Source of the DNA: an uncultured Flavobacteriales bacterium
GTDB lineage: Bacteria > Bacteroidota > Bacteroidia > Flavobacteriales_D > Sanyastnellaceae
Length of the DNA: 64,000 nucleotides
Reading direction: 5' to 3'
Assembly: GCA_938085105.1 (NCBI GenBank)
Contig: CALKGK010000033.1
Location: forward strand, 117,076-181,075
The translations under genes and the position numbers were made by a program. The notes below the pieces were generated by a model that saw only the letters and a program-made list of their open reading frames with translations, was not told the origin of the DNA and did no database searches. Positions 53,707 through 62,383 of this stretch are shown here, one piece after another. The stretch's first letter is position 1. The number at the start of each line of letters is the position of its first letter.

Positions 53707-54722
53707 TCCTGCAAAGATAGGTTTTGTTGCCAACACCAAGCGTCAGCAAGAGCATCTGCAAGACTCAGTTCAGGTTCCCAGTTTAAGACTTGTCGGGCTT
53801 TCTCACCAGAGGCATAAATTTGTTCCACATCACCGAGCCTGCGCTCTCCTAGCTTTACATTGAGTTCAATACCATTCACTTTTTGGAAGGTATCGATGAC
53901 TTCTCGCACGGATTTCCCTTCACCTGTTCCAATATTGAATGCTTCGCACTTTGATGGATTCTTGGAGGTCCATTTCAAGGCTGAGACGTGTGCTTTTGCA
54001 AGGTCCACAACATGAATGTAGTCTCGAATACAAGTACCATCAGGCGTGGAGTAGTCAGAGCCAAAGATGGTTAAACCACCCCTTATCCCAGCGGCACTCT
54101 GAGTAATGAAGGGGACAAGGTTGTCTGGCGTGCCTAGAGGGAGTTCGCCAATTTTACCACTAGAGTGAGCACCAATGGGGTTGAAGTACCTCAAAATCAC
54201 GGAAGAAATTGGGGTTCCTGAACTTTGAAGGTCTCTGATCATTTGTTCACACACCTGTTTGGTGTAGCCGTAAGGAGAGTTTGCCGAATGAATGTTGGCC
54301 CCTTCCTCAACAGGTAGTTTGGTGGGTTGCCCGTAAACCGTGCAAGAGCTAGAAAATACCAACTGATGGATCTCCTTCCGATTCATTTCGCTCAAAATAT
54401 TAGCGAGTGAACCAATGTTGTTATGGTAGTATTTTAAGGGGTTTTCCACAGATTCTCCTACTGCTTTGAATGCGGCAAAATGAATGCATCCTTCCAATTC
54501 TGGATGCTGATCCAGCACTGAGCGAAGAAAAATGGGATTCTTACAGTCACCTTCATAAAAAATGGGAGCTTGACCAATAATCTCTTCAATTCCCTCCAAA
54601 ACCTTGGGGTGGGAGTTGCTGAAATCGTCAATGATGATGGGTAAATATCCTGCATGATGCAGTTCTACAACCGTGTGAGAGCCTATGAAACCTGCTCCAC
54701 CTGTAACTAAAATTGATTTCAT
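53703..54722 (-). CDS. galE: UDP-glucose 4-epimerase
   Basis: NAD+-dependent SDR enzyme interconverting UDP-glucose and UDP-galactose for surface polysaccharides. The 339-residue product shows the NAD-binding GGAGFIGSH (8-16), the conserved HFAAFKAVGESVENPLKYYHNN, the catalytic Ser in SSSCTVYG and the YxxxK pair in SPYGYTK, plus DYIHVVDLAKAH. Length is standard. It heads a two-gene unit with the small barrel protein (four-base ATGA overlap). A divergent hypothetical gene starts about 110 bases away. Confidence 0.95.
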   Translation of the reverse strand: MKSILVTGGAGFIGSHTVVELHHAGYLPIIIDDFSNSHPKVLEGIEEIIGQAPIFYEGDCKNPIFLRSVLDQHPELEGCIHFAAFKAVGESVENPLKYYHNNIGSLANILSEMNRKEIHQLVFSSSCTVYGQPTKLPVEEGANIHSANSPYGYTKQVCEQMIRDLQSSGTPISSVILRYFNPIGAHSSGKIGELPLGTPDNLVPFITQSAAGIRGGLTIFGSDYSTPDGTCIRDYIHVVDLAKAHVSALKWTSKNPSKCEAFNIGTGEGKSVREVIDTFQKVNGIELNVKLGERRLGDVEQIYASGEKARQVLNWEPELSLADALADAWCWQQNLSLQE

Positions 54723-54835
54723 TTTCGGCTTTTCTAGCTTGCTAAAGGTAGTAAAACATGCTTTCAGACGAAACCTACATCAGCTATACCACTCAATTTA
54801 CATGTTTCGATGTACACTTTTCTCAATTTTGGAAC

Positions 54836-55216
54836 ATGAAAAAGCGAACAGAAACGAGACTTCTTGTGCTTAAAGAATTTGAGAGCAATCAACGAAGAAT
54901 TGCAGAGGTGCTGGATTATTTGAAAAGCTTGAATGCAATCAATTATGAGAAAAGAATGTGCAATAGTTTGGGTTTTGGTGGAGCAAGTGCTCATTCCCCT
55001 CACCTGATGATCGTATTCATGGATACCAAAATTAGTTTTGATGTTTTCTTGGACGCCAATGCCTTCCTCTTGGGGTTATCTCTGTACGGACCAGGTCGTG
55101 TTTCAGAGGGGAAGAGTGAATTTGTTGGGGCTTTAGGAGAACCCAATTCGAATCTCATTCAACTCTTAGCGGCAAGTGTTGAAGTACAAATGAGCCAACA
55201 TTATTCCATGTCGTAA
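54836..55216 (+). CDS. Hypothetical small protein
   Basis: Not recognised. The ATG at 54836 gives 126 residues; an earlier in-frame ATG at 54758 adds a stretch that does not look coding and leaves no room for promoters next to galE, so the shorter form is preferred. A near-consensus -7 box (CAATTTTG) lies just upstream of it. No signal peptide or membrane segment. The middle reads NSLGFGGASAHSPHLMIVFMDTK and the end SNLIQLLAASVEVQMSQHY. Lies between galE and the Hpt genes. Confidence 0.55.
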   Translation: MKKRTETRLLVLKEFESNQRRIAEVLDYLKSLNAINYEKRMCNSLGFGGASAHSPHLMIVFMDTKISFDVFLDANAFLLGLSLYGPGRVSEGKSEFVGALGEPNSNLIQLLAASVEVQMSQHYSMS

Positions 55217-55323
55217 AGTTCAGGTTTTCAGCGTCTTGATGAAGATTGGAGTAAAATTGTGCATGGAAGTGAAACCATTGGAAGAGAAACAGCGTAAATA
55301 AAAGCCTAACTAACCCAACTTGT

Positions 55324-55695
55324 ATGAACACTAGCACGACCAATCAATTGTTTGATTTGTCCTACCTGAATCAGGTCTTCCAGGGCAATCAAGACATGAT
55401 CAATAATATCATCCAACTTTTCTTAGAGCAAGTCCCACAGTATATTGGCGAAATGGAAAAATGCGTCGAAAGACAAGATTTTATTTCACTGCATCCTCTG
55501 GCGCACAAAGCCAAGTCTAGCATCGCAATGTTAGGATTGAAGAACATGGAGCAACAAGTCATTACCATCGAAGAAGATTCGCGGAAACATAGAAATCAAA
55601 TTGGTCTCGGCCGTCTGGTTCAAGAATTACGTGCAGAATGCAATTTGGTTCACGAGCAGCTGAGATGCTTACTGGATACGAATCAGGCCGCGTGA
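55324..55695 (+). CDS. Hpt-domain phosphotransfer protein, copy 1
   Basis: A 123-residue histidine phosphotransfer domain protein. The helix carrying the phosphorylated histidine reads LHPLAHKAKSSIAMLG, the Hpt signature (HxxKGxxxxxG variant). The protein is all helical and has no kinase or receiver domain. It would carry phosphate between a hybrid kinase and a response regulator, none of which is adjacent. A second copy lies 483 bases downstream, about 75% identical, so this is a tandem duplicate. A terminator follows each. Confidence 0.85.
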   Translation: MNTSTTNQLFDLSYLNQVFQGNQDMINNIIQLFLEQVPQYIGEMEKCVERQDFISLHPLAHKAKSSIAMLGLKNMEQQVITIEEDSRKHRNQIGLGRLVQELRAECNLVHEQLRCLLDTNQAA

Positions 55696-55714
55696 TGCTA
55701 TAAAGAACATTTTC

Positions 55715-55747
55715 AAGCCCGGGTTTATTAATAACTTGGGCTTTTTT
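55715..55747 (+). terminator. Terminator of Hpt copy 1
   Basis: AAGCCCGGGTT pairs with AACTTGGGCTT (two G-T pairs) and is followed by TTTTT. The copy 483 bases on has nearly the same sequence. Confidence 0.75.
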
Positions 55748-55806
55748 GTTTCTGAGTAAGTTGTATTTGCGACAGAGTGGGCTTATATTACAACAACCTA
55801 ACTTTT

Positions 55807-56178
55807 ATGAACTCTAGCACTTCCAATCAATTGTTTGATTTGTCCAATATAAATCAGGTCTTTCGCGGCAATCAAGACATGATCAATAATGTCATCCAAC
55901 TATTCTTAGAGAATGTACCAGAGTATATTGGCGAAATGGAGAAATGTGTCGAAAGACAAGATTTTATTTCATTGTATCCTCTGGCACACAAAGCCAAGTC
56001 TAGCATCTCCATGATTGGGGCAAAGAACATGGAACAACTGGTCAGTACCATCGAAGAGGATTCTCGGAATCATAGAAACCAAGGTGGTTTAGGTTCCTTG
56101 GTTCAAGAGTTACGCGCTAAGTGTAATTTAGTGAATGAACAGCTAAGATGCTTTCTGGATACGAATCAGACTGTATGA
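55807..56178 (+). CDS. Hpt-domain phosphotransfer protein, copy 2
   Basis: A 123-residue paralogue of the preceding gene, same length and frame from the ATG at 55807. It keeps the phospho-histidine helix as LYPLAHKAKSSISMIG. Differences concentrate in the C-terminal third and in the variable N-terminal residues. The promoter inherited from the duplication has a weaker -7 box (TATATTAC, 55784-55791) than the one before DUF4301 (TATTTTTG). The two proteins may serve different kinases. Confidence 0.85.
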   Translation: MNSSTSNQLFDLSNINQVFRGNQDMINNVIQLFLENVPEYIGEMEKCVERQDFISLYPLAHKAKSSISMIGAKNMEQLVSTIEEDSRNHRNQGGLGSLVQELRAKCNLVNEQLRCFLDTNQTV

Positions 56179-56197
56179 TGGGATAAAGAGTATTTTC

Positions 56198-56230
56198 AAG
56201 CCCGGGTTTATTTATAACTCGGGCTTTTTT
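56198..56230 (+). terminator. Terminator of Hpt copy 2
   Basis: AAGCCCGGGTTT pairs with AACTCGGGCTT around a short loop, followed by TTTTTT. It is the counterpart of the 55715-55747 element. Confidence 0.75.
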
Positions 56231-56243
56231 GTTTCTGAGTAAG

Positions 56244-56274
56244 TTGTATTTGCGACGGAGTGGGCTTATTTTTG
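56244..56274 (+). promoter_or_regulatory. Promoter of the DUF4301 gene
   Basis: TTG (56244-56246), a 20-base spacer and TATTTTTG (56267-56274) match the Bacteroidota -33/-7 consensus. The ATG of the gene follows 19 bases later. The same promoter layout, with a degraded -7 box, occurs 483 bases upstream. Confidence 0.7.
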
Positions 56275-56293
56275 GCCAAAGCACAGTGGCAAT

Positions 56294-57751
56294 ATGACTT
56301 GGAGTGAAGACGATTTGAAGCAAATGACAGCACATGGGGTATCTCCTGTCGAGATTAACCGACAAATGCAGTTGTTCAAAAGCGGAAACACAAAAATCAA
56401 GCTTCATGCTGCCTGCGATTTGAATGAAGGAATCCATGCCTTCAGCCAAGAAACATTCGCGGCTTACATCAATCACTTCGATGCTGAAAGACAAAATTTG
56501 AAGATCTGTAAATTCGTACCCGCTTCTGGCGCGGCAAGCAGAATGTTTCAGTTCCTTTTTGAGAACAGCTCAGGGGAGAAAAAACGTTTCATGGAAAATA
56601 TTGATGCTTTCCCTTTTTCCCCGCATTGGGAAAGCGCTTTCGGTAAGTCACTATCCAAGAATGGTGATGAAGCCATTTCTTTTTTGCTTTCTGAAAAAGG
56701 CTTAAACTATGCTGATAAGCCAAAAGGAATGATCGACTTTCATCGTTATCCCTCAGGCGAACTCAGAACGGCTTTTGAAGAACATATTTTTGAAGGATGC
56801 GAATATGCCTATGGGAAGGATAAAAAGCTCAACCTGCACTTCACTGTTGCCCCAAAATACCTTCAATACATTCAAGATCACTTGGACAATGCTTGGGAGA
56901 AATACCCTCACAAGAAAGACTTTAAGGTGAATTTTGAATTGAGTGTTCAAGAGAACGCCACCGATACCATCGCGGTAAAGGATGATCTTTCGCCTTATCG
57001 GGACGTTGAGGGAAATTTACTGTTTCGCCCTGGTGGACACGGTGCGCTCATTCATAATTTAAGCGCCATTGACGCTGATTTAATCTTTATCAAAAACATT
57101 GATAACGTTCTCCCAGAAAATCGCGCTAAACAAAGCCACGACTACAAAAAAGCTCTCGGTGGATTAACCCTCAGTTTGCAAGCCGATATCCATGCTTTTC
57201 TCGACCGTTTGCTGGATCCACAGGATTTGGACGTGATTGACGAGGTCAAGCGTTTTATTGAGCAATGGTTTTCCATTGGAGAACTCCCCGAAGGAAGAAA
57301 AGCCTTAATCCAAGTTCTTGAACGCCCTCTCCGAGTTTGCGGAATGGTCGCCAATACTGGAGAACCAGGTGGTGGGCCGTTTTGGGTGAAGCAGGCAGAT
57401 GGACGAGTGAGCCCACAAATCATCGAAAAGGCACAAATTGATCTTGAAGATCAAGACCAAGTCGCGATCTTGCAGTCATCCACACATTTTAACCCAGTGG
57501 ATATTGTTTGTGCTACAAAGAATGTTTATCAAGAGGCTTTTGACCTCAAGAAGTTTGTAGACCCCAATGCGCACTTTATTGCCAACAAATCTATCCGTGG
57601 CGAAGCCATCAAGGCCTTGGAACACCCCGGTTTGTGGAATGGTGGAATGGCCCATTGGAACACCGTTTTTGTTGAAGTCCCAATAGAAACATTCAGTCCA
57701 GTGAAAACGGTTAACGACCTCCTGAGAAAAGAACATCAAAGCGCACTTTAA
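56294..57751 (+). CDS. DUF4301 family protein
   Basis: A 485-residue soluble protein of the DUF4301 family, found in Bacteroidota. Near the start it holds FVPASGAASRMFQFLF, the family signature, resembling a nucleotide-sugar pyrophosphorylase loop (GxASRM). Further conserved stretches are FRPGGHGALIHNL, NTGEPGGGPFWVK, and HFNPVDIVCATKNVY. Biochemical function is unproven; a nucleotidyl- or kinase-related role is inferred from the loop. It follows the Hpt duplication and overlaps the convergent T9SS gene by four bases (TTAA shared by two stops). Confidence 0.85.
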   Translation: MTWSEDDLKQMTAHGVSPVEINRQMQLFKSGNTKIKLHAACDLNEGIHAFSQETFAAYINHFDAERQNLKICKFVPASGAASRMFQFLFENSSGEKKRFMENIDAFPFSPHWESAFGKSLSKNGDEAISFLLSEKGLNYADKPKGMIDFHRYPSGELRTAFEEHIFEGCEYAYGKDKKLNLHFTVAPKYLQYIQDHLDNAWEKYPHKKDFKVNFELSVQENATDTIAVKDDLSPYRDVEGNLLFRPGGHGALIHNLSAIDADLIFIKNIDNVLPENRAKQSHDYKKALGGLTLSLQADIHAFLDRLLDPQDLDVIDEVKRFIEQWFSIGELPEGRKALIQVLERPLRVCGMVANTGEPGGGPFWVKQADGRVSPQIIEKAQIDLEDQDQVAILQSSTHFNPVDIVCATKNVYQEAFDLKKFVDPNAHFIANKSIRGEAIKALEHPGLWNGGMAHWNTVFVEVPIETFSPVKTVNDLLRKEHQSAL

Positions 57752-59451
57752 CGCTTCACTAAGGTCTCTAGATAGACTTCATTTCCACACTCAATGCGCA
57801 AGGTGTAATATCCTGGCAATAGATCTTGGTTCATGTTGATTTGGTACACGGAGGTTCCTGCAGTGGCTTCCAAGCGTTCAGAATGAATTTCGTTCCCTCT
57901 GAAATCATACACTCCAATCATAAGCGAACCGGAATAATTGCCTTCCAATTTCAAATTGAACTGCTCATCAAAAGGGTTGGGGTAGATGCTCGATTTGACG
58001 AGAACTTCCTCCTCAGCTTCAATGAATTCGAGCACGTCTGATTTGATGTCGATTTTTAATGCCAAAGGCAAGATACTCTCTTCAAGATCAGAATTGATTT
58101 CTTCGATTTCAACGGCATCTGGACGTGCATAATAGAATTTCACAGCTTCAATGTCTTCGGTGATGAGCAAGAGGTCATACTCCAAACCTTCCACCAGCTG
58201 CAAGTTTTCAGGGCTAATTTGGGCAATGCCATTCTCAATGTCTTCTGAATTCAATTCTCCTTCGCTCAACAAATATTCCTGTTTGTCTCGAATGAACCAC
58301 GAAAGCCGATTCCCTTCCCTCAAGATAAGTGGGAGTTGTATGCTGCTTAGTGTACCAAATTCGCAAGCAATGAAGGAGATGGCAATCAGCTCATTTTCGC
58401 TTGATCGTGTCATTGGGCTGATGGCATTGGTCAAAGAGCAATCCCCTTCTGACGCGGTAAATTCGGGCAGTACACGCGTCGAGGACTTGATCTTAAATGC
58501 CCAATCGGCAACTCTGCCATGCCCCATTCCATGGGCACTTCCCAGTTTCACGGGGTTACTTCGGGTTCCATAAAATGTAGTGCCCCAAGGATCATTCAAT
58601 TCTAGGGAGATGAGGTAGGTGTTCGATGAAAGTAGTTCGAGCCTTGAATTCAAGAAAATCTCTTTCCAGCTTTTTCCACCTGACCCTAAGAGTATTTCTT
58701 GTTGGTGTAAAAGTTCCCATTCTCCAGAACCATTTTCGAAGCTAATGGATAGGGTTCCTAGTTCATCTTGCGAACAAGCTGCCAGGACCGATAGGGAAGA
58801 AAAGTCTGTCGGCCTACACGGACGAAGTGTTTGTTGCCAAACCCCTTTTTTAGCGCTCCATTGTTCGTCATCTCGAGTGTTCTCAAGGGCGCATGGATCG
58901 TCGTTGGACGAAATTTTGAACATGGTTTTTCTTGCCAGTTCTGGCTGTTCGTGTTTGATGCCCAATTCAAAGGCAAGGTCACCACGTTCGCGTTGACCAT
59001 TTTTCAGAATGGACCCAAAAGGATAATCATTTTCCGAACTGTAATGCACTTCAATGGGGTATTCGTTGTGGGCAGAAATGGTGAAAATATAGGTTTCGTT
59101 TTCCTTGAGTTCAACAGGTGATGTAAGCCAAATTCGAACAAGCGGATCTTGATCTGAGGATGGAACCACGATTTGTTGAGTGCTCAATTGTTCCTGGCCA
59201 GTGCGTGTAAATTTGGATACTTTGAGCCGGGTGGCAAATGAAGTGCTGTTCTGGCTACCAACATGGAGTTCGATGTAATTGAGCTCCCCACTGGAGCAAG
59301 GTGTGAACGTTTGAGAGATTTCCCCTGAGCGAAGCACAAAGTGATCCGGTCCCCAGGCTTGTTGGACAATGCATGCGTTGTTCTGGCCTAAGGTCAGTGC
59401 TGAAATGAGAAGACAAAAAGTTAGGGGAAGGACTTTTGTAAATAAGCTCAT
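57748..59451 (-). CDS. T9SS type A sorted secreted protein
   Basis: A 567-residue secreted protein. Signal peptide (1-22, ending LTLGQ), three beta-rich regions of similar plan (about 25-155, 175-330 and 340-470) each with a strand such as NETYIFTISAHNEYP or SNTYLISLELNDPW, and a C-terminal T9SS type A sorting domain (about 488-567; SSIYPNPFDE, VYDFRGNEI, LPGYYTLRI). No enzyme motif is seen; probably a surface or secreted adhesin-like protein. It overlaps the DUF4301 gene by four bases, tail to tail. Confidence 0.8.
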   Translation of the reverse strand: MSLFTKVLPLTFCLLISALTLGQNNACIVQQAWGPDHFVLRSGEISQTFTPCSSGELNYIELHVGSQNSTSFATRLKVSKFTRTGQEQLSTQQIVVPSSDQDPLVRIWLTSPVELKENETYIFTISAHNEYPIEVHYSSENDYPFGSILKNGQRERGDLAFELGIKHEQPELARKTMFKISSNDDPCALENTRDDEQWSAKKGVWQQTLRPCRPTDFSSLSVLAACSQDELGTLSISFENGSGEWELLHQQEILLGSGGKSWKEIFLNSRLELLSSNTYLISLELNDPWGTTFYGTRSNPVKLGSAHGMGHGRVADWAFKIKSSTRVLPEFTASEGDCSLTNAISPMTRSSENELIAISFIACEFGTLSSIQLPLILREGNRLSWFIRDKQEYLLSEGELNSEDIENGIAQISPENLQLVEGLEYDLLLITEDIEAVKFYYARPDAVEIEEINSDLEESILPLALKIDIKSDVLEFIEAEEEVLVKSSIYPNPFDEQFNLKLEGNYSGSLMIGVYDFRGNEIHSERLEATAGTSVYQINMNQDLLPGYYTLRIECGNEVYLETLVKR

Positions 59452-59545
59452 ACTGATGTTAAATTGTTTTCAGTACAAGATTAGTGCTCGTCATTAGAGC
59501 GAATTGTGGGGGCTTCCTTGTTCTAGTTGTAGGCGCTGTCCTTCA

Positions 59546-60169
59546 CTATTTGTAGTCCTCAATCTTGATGATCTGATCGGTACGTATGCTTTCGTTATCC
59601 GGATCATTGCTGCTCACCACAACAGTTTTGTTGGTAGCATAGGTGCTGAGAAGCTCACGGTACCAAGACGCAGCTTGTTTGTCAAGGTTGGAAATGGGTT
59701 CGTCCAAAAGAAGCAATTGACTCTCACTCAAAATCGCTAATCCCAGCTTCAATCGTTGTTTCATCCCAGAACTAAAATGCTTAATCAGTTTCTTCTCTTC
59801 TCCTTGAAGGTAGATGAGGTCAATAAAAGATGCCGTATCGATGCCCGAATGAAAAGAGCGAAAAGTGCAATGAAACTCGATGATTTCCTCTAAACGAAGT
59901 TCCTGGTAGAGCTCTTGGTATGGAGCGGCAAAGGCGATTTCAAAAGGAAGTTGCTCGGCCGCGATCTGTTCTCCATCATTACTACGCCATGATATGCTGC
60001 CTTCACTCGGACTAAGAAATCCGCTAATGATTTGTGTGAGGGTGCTTTTTCCTGAACCGTTGGATCCTTGGATAAGCACGTGCTGACCAGCAACAATCTC
60101 TGTGTCCAATGATCTGAAGATCCAAGATCGATTATAACGGCGGCCGAGATTATTGAGTGTGATGTTCAT
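59546..60169 (-). CDS. ABC transporter ATP-binding protein
   Basis: A 207-residue ATPase: Walker A GSNGSGKST, signature SSGMKQRLKL, Walker B LLLLDEPISNLD. Compact size suggests an export-type (CcmA-like) ATPase. It directly follows lpxA with no gap, so it is in the lipid A operon. No permease is seen downstream. A role in envelope or lipid export is an inference from position. Confidence 0.85.
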   Translation of the reverse strand: MNITLNNLGRRYNRSWIFRSLDTEIVAGQHVLIQGSNGSGKSTLTQIISGFLSPSEGSISWRSNDGEQIAAEQLPFEIAFAAPYQELYQELRLEEIIEFHCTFRSFHSGIDTASFIDLIYLQGEEKKLIKHFSSGMKQRLKLGLAILSESQLLLLDEPISNLDKQAASWYRELLSTYATNKTVVVSSNDPDNESIRTDQIIKIEDYK

Positions 60170-60955
60170 TTAAGACGAGCTCTGCGGACCACGAATGATC
60201 CCTTTGTCCGACTCCCTGATGAAATTCAACACGGTTTCCTTTTCCTTGGTTTTGGGAAGTTCCAAATCGGCAATTTTGATCGCCTCCGTCAAATTGGTGT
60301 TGTGCACGTACAGGGTTCTGTAAATGTCTTCGATGTGTGAAATGCTCTCCATTTCAAAGCCTCGTCTTCGCAAGCCAATGGAATTCACCCCAACAAAGCT
60401 TACCGGTTCTCTCGCTGCTTTCACAAAAGGAGGGACATTCTTTCTTACCAATGAACCACCGGCCAAGAAGGAGTGTTGGCCAATACGAACGAATTGCTGA
60501 ATCGCTACAACACCTTCAATCACTACCCAGTCTTCAATTACGACATGACCGGCAATGTTAGCCGTGTTGGCAATGATGCAGTGGTTCCCAATCGATACAT
60601 CGTGGGCAACATGCACATACGCCATGAGTAGGCAATGATCTCCAACTTCAGTGCTCATGCGGTCTGAGGTCCCTTTATTGATGGTCACACATTCACGAAT
60701 GGTGGTGTGATTCCCAACAATAGCGGTTGTTTTTTCACCAGCGTATTTCAAGTCTTGAGGAATGGCTGAGATCACAGCCCCTGGAAAGATTTTACAATCT
60801 GAACCGATGCGCGCCCCGTCCATGATGGTAACATTTGGGCCAATCCAAGTGTTGTCACCAATCTCTACATCATCATAGATGGTGGTGAAAGGACCTATAC
60901 TCACATTCTTGCCAATTTTGGCGTTCGGACTTACGTGTGCTTGATTTGAAATCAT
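60170..60955 (-). CDS. lpxA: Acyl-ACP:UDP-N-acetylglucosamine O-acyltransferase
   Basis: First enzyme of lipid A synthesis: moves an (R)-3-hydroxyacyl chain from ACP to UDP-GlcNAc. The 261-residue product is a left-handed beta-helix of hexapeptide repeats ([LIV]GxxxxI pattern from residue 8 on) with the conserved HVAHDVSIGNHC, ANIAGHV (active-site His region) and a C-terminal helical part (LRRRGFEMESISHIEDIYR). Length matches LpxA. It lies in the order lpxD, lpxC-fabZ, lpxA, 16 bases after the fusion gene. Confidence 0.95.
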   Translation of the reverse strand: MISNQAHVSPNAKIGKNVSIGPFTTIYDDVEIGDNTWIGPNVTIMDGARIGSDCKIFPGAVISAIPQDLKYAGEKTTAIVGNHTTIRECVTINKGTSDRMSTEVGDHCLLMAYVHVAHDVSIGNHCIIANTANIAGHVVIEDWVVIEGVVAIQQFVRIGQHSFLAGGSLVRKNVPPFVKAAREPVSFVGVNSIGLRRRGFEMESISHIEDIYRTLYVHNTNLTEAIKIADLELPKTKEKETVLNFIRESDKGIIRGPQSSS

Positions 60956-60971
60956 TTCTATGGAGCAGAGA

Positions 60972-62381
60972 TTAGTTTTTTTTATCCTTCACGATTTGTG
61001 CCAACATTTCGGCTTCGGAGACAATTTTTCCGGCAACATAAACTTTTCCGCTCATGTGCACCAAGCCTCGTCGGATAGGAGATTCAAGAGTGAGTTTAAG
61101 CACCATGGTGTCTCCAGGAAGTACTTTTTGTTTGAACTTCACCGAATCAATTTTCATGAAGTAGGTGGAGTAGTTCTCTGGATCGGGAACGCTGCTCAAA
61201 GCGAAAATCCCACCGGCTTGAGCCATGGCTTCAATTTGAAGAACTCCAGGGAAAACAGGGTTGTTGGGGAAGTGGCCCGTGAAGTGAGGCTCGTTCAAAG
61301 TAACATTCTTGACGGCAACAATCCCGTTTTCATCCATTTCCATCACTTTGTCCACCAACAAGAAAGGGTAGCGGTGAGGGAGCATGGACATGATTTGGTT
61401 GATGTCAAACAAAGGTTCTTTGTTCAAATCAACAAAAAAGCCTGCATTCTTCTCTTTTTTGATGAGTCCTTTCAAGACTTTAGCAAAAGCTACATTTCCT
61501 GCATGACCTGGTCTGGCAGCAAGGATGTGTCCGCGAATGAATCGGCCAACAAGGGCCAAATCACCTACAATGTCGAGCAATTTATGTCGGGCAGGCTCAT
61601 TCTCATATTTGAGTTTAATGGTGTTCAGTACACCCATTCCTTCGACTTTAATGTCGTCGTGCTCTTTGCCCACCAAGGTGGCAATTTCTTTGAGTTCAGA
61701 CTGCTCGTACTTTCGTTCAGCCAAAACAATGGCATTGTCGAGGTCTCCACCTTTGATCAGGCCATTTTCTGCAAGAAGTTTGATTTCCTTGAGAAAAACG
61801 AAAGTTCGGCATTGAGAAATGCTAGGGATGAACTCTTCCAAAGAATACATGCTCGCGTGCTGAGTGCCGAGAATTGGGCTGTTGTAATCCACCATTACGG
61901 TCAAGCGGAATTCACCACCATCAGTAGGAACGGCCAACATTTCTACATTCTTCTCGGTGTCTTCAAAGGCAATGTTTTCTGTAAGCTCGAGGTACTTGCG
62001 ATCTGCATTCTGTTCCTCGTAACCTACTTTTTCAAATGCCTCCACAAAAAGAGCGCTACTTCCATCCATGATCGGGATTTCTGGGGCACTTACTTGAATG
62101 AGGGCGTTGTCTATTTTGCAACCATAGATTGCGGCGAGAATATGTTCTGTGGTGTAAACTCGTGCTCCATTCAACTCCAAGGTCGTTCCGCGCTGAGTGC
62201 TTACAACGAGGTCACAGTCTGCTGGAATAATGGGCTGCCCATCGAGGTCAACTCTTTGGAATTTATAACCGTGGTTTTCTGGGGCTGGGAGAACGGAAAG
62301 ACGAACTTTTTCTCCGGTGTGAAGGCCGATTCCGTCGAAATGAACGGGGCTTTTGAGGGTGCGTTGTTTACTGGCACTCAT
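60972..62381 (-). CDS. lpxC-fabZ: Bifunctional LpxC-FabZ
   Basis: A 469-residue fusion. The N-terminal part (about 1-310) is the UDP-3-O-acyl-GlcNAc deacetylase LpxC, Zn-dependent, with metal-binding TTEHILAAI and RHKLLDIVGD. The C-terminal part (about 325-469) is the 3-hydroxyacyl-ACP dehydratase FabZ, with LPHRYPFLLVDKV and the active-site HFTGHFPNNPVFPG. The fusion is characteristic of Bacteroidota and links lipid A and fatty acid supply. It follows lpxD by two bases. Confidence 0.96.
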   Translation of the reverse strand: MSASKQRTLKSPVHFDGIGLHTGEKVRLSVLPAPENHGYKFQRVDLDGQPIIPADCDLVVSTQRGTTLELNGARVYTTEHILAAIYGCKIDNALIQVSAPEIPIMDGSSALFVEAFEKVGYEEQNADRKYLELTENIAFEDTEKNVEMLAVPTDGGEFRLTVMVDYNSPILGTQHASMYSLEEFIPSISQCRTFVFLKEIKLLAENGLIKGGDLDNAIVLAERKYEQSELKEIATLVGKEHDDIKVEGMGVLNTIKLKYENEPARHKLLDIVGDLALVGRFIRGHILAARPGHAGNVAFAKVLKGLIKKEKNAGFFVDLNKEPLFDINQIMSMLPHRYPFLLVDKVMEMDENGIVAVKNVTLNEPHFTGHFPNNPVFPGVLQIEAMAQAGGIFALSSVPDPENYSTYFMKIDSVKFKQKVLPGDTMVLKLTLESPIRRGLVHMSGKVYVAGKIVSEAEMLAQIVKDKKN

Positions 62382-62383
62382 GC

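Larger units (their letters stand above)
55761..56289. repeat. Second unit of a 483-base tandem duplication
   Basis: Hpt gene, terminator and the following promoter segment repeat with an exact 483-base period: starts at 55324 and 55807, terminators at 55715 and 56198, and promoter TTG at 55761 and 56244. Differences are scattered, so the event is moderately old. Confidence 0.8.
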
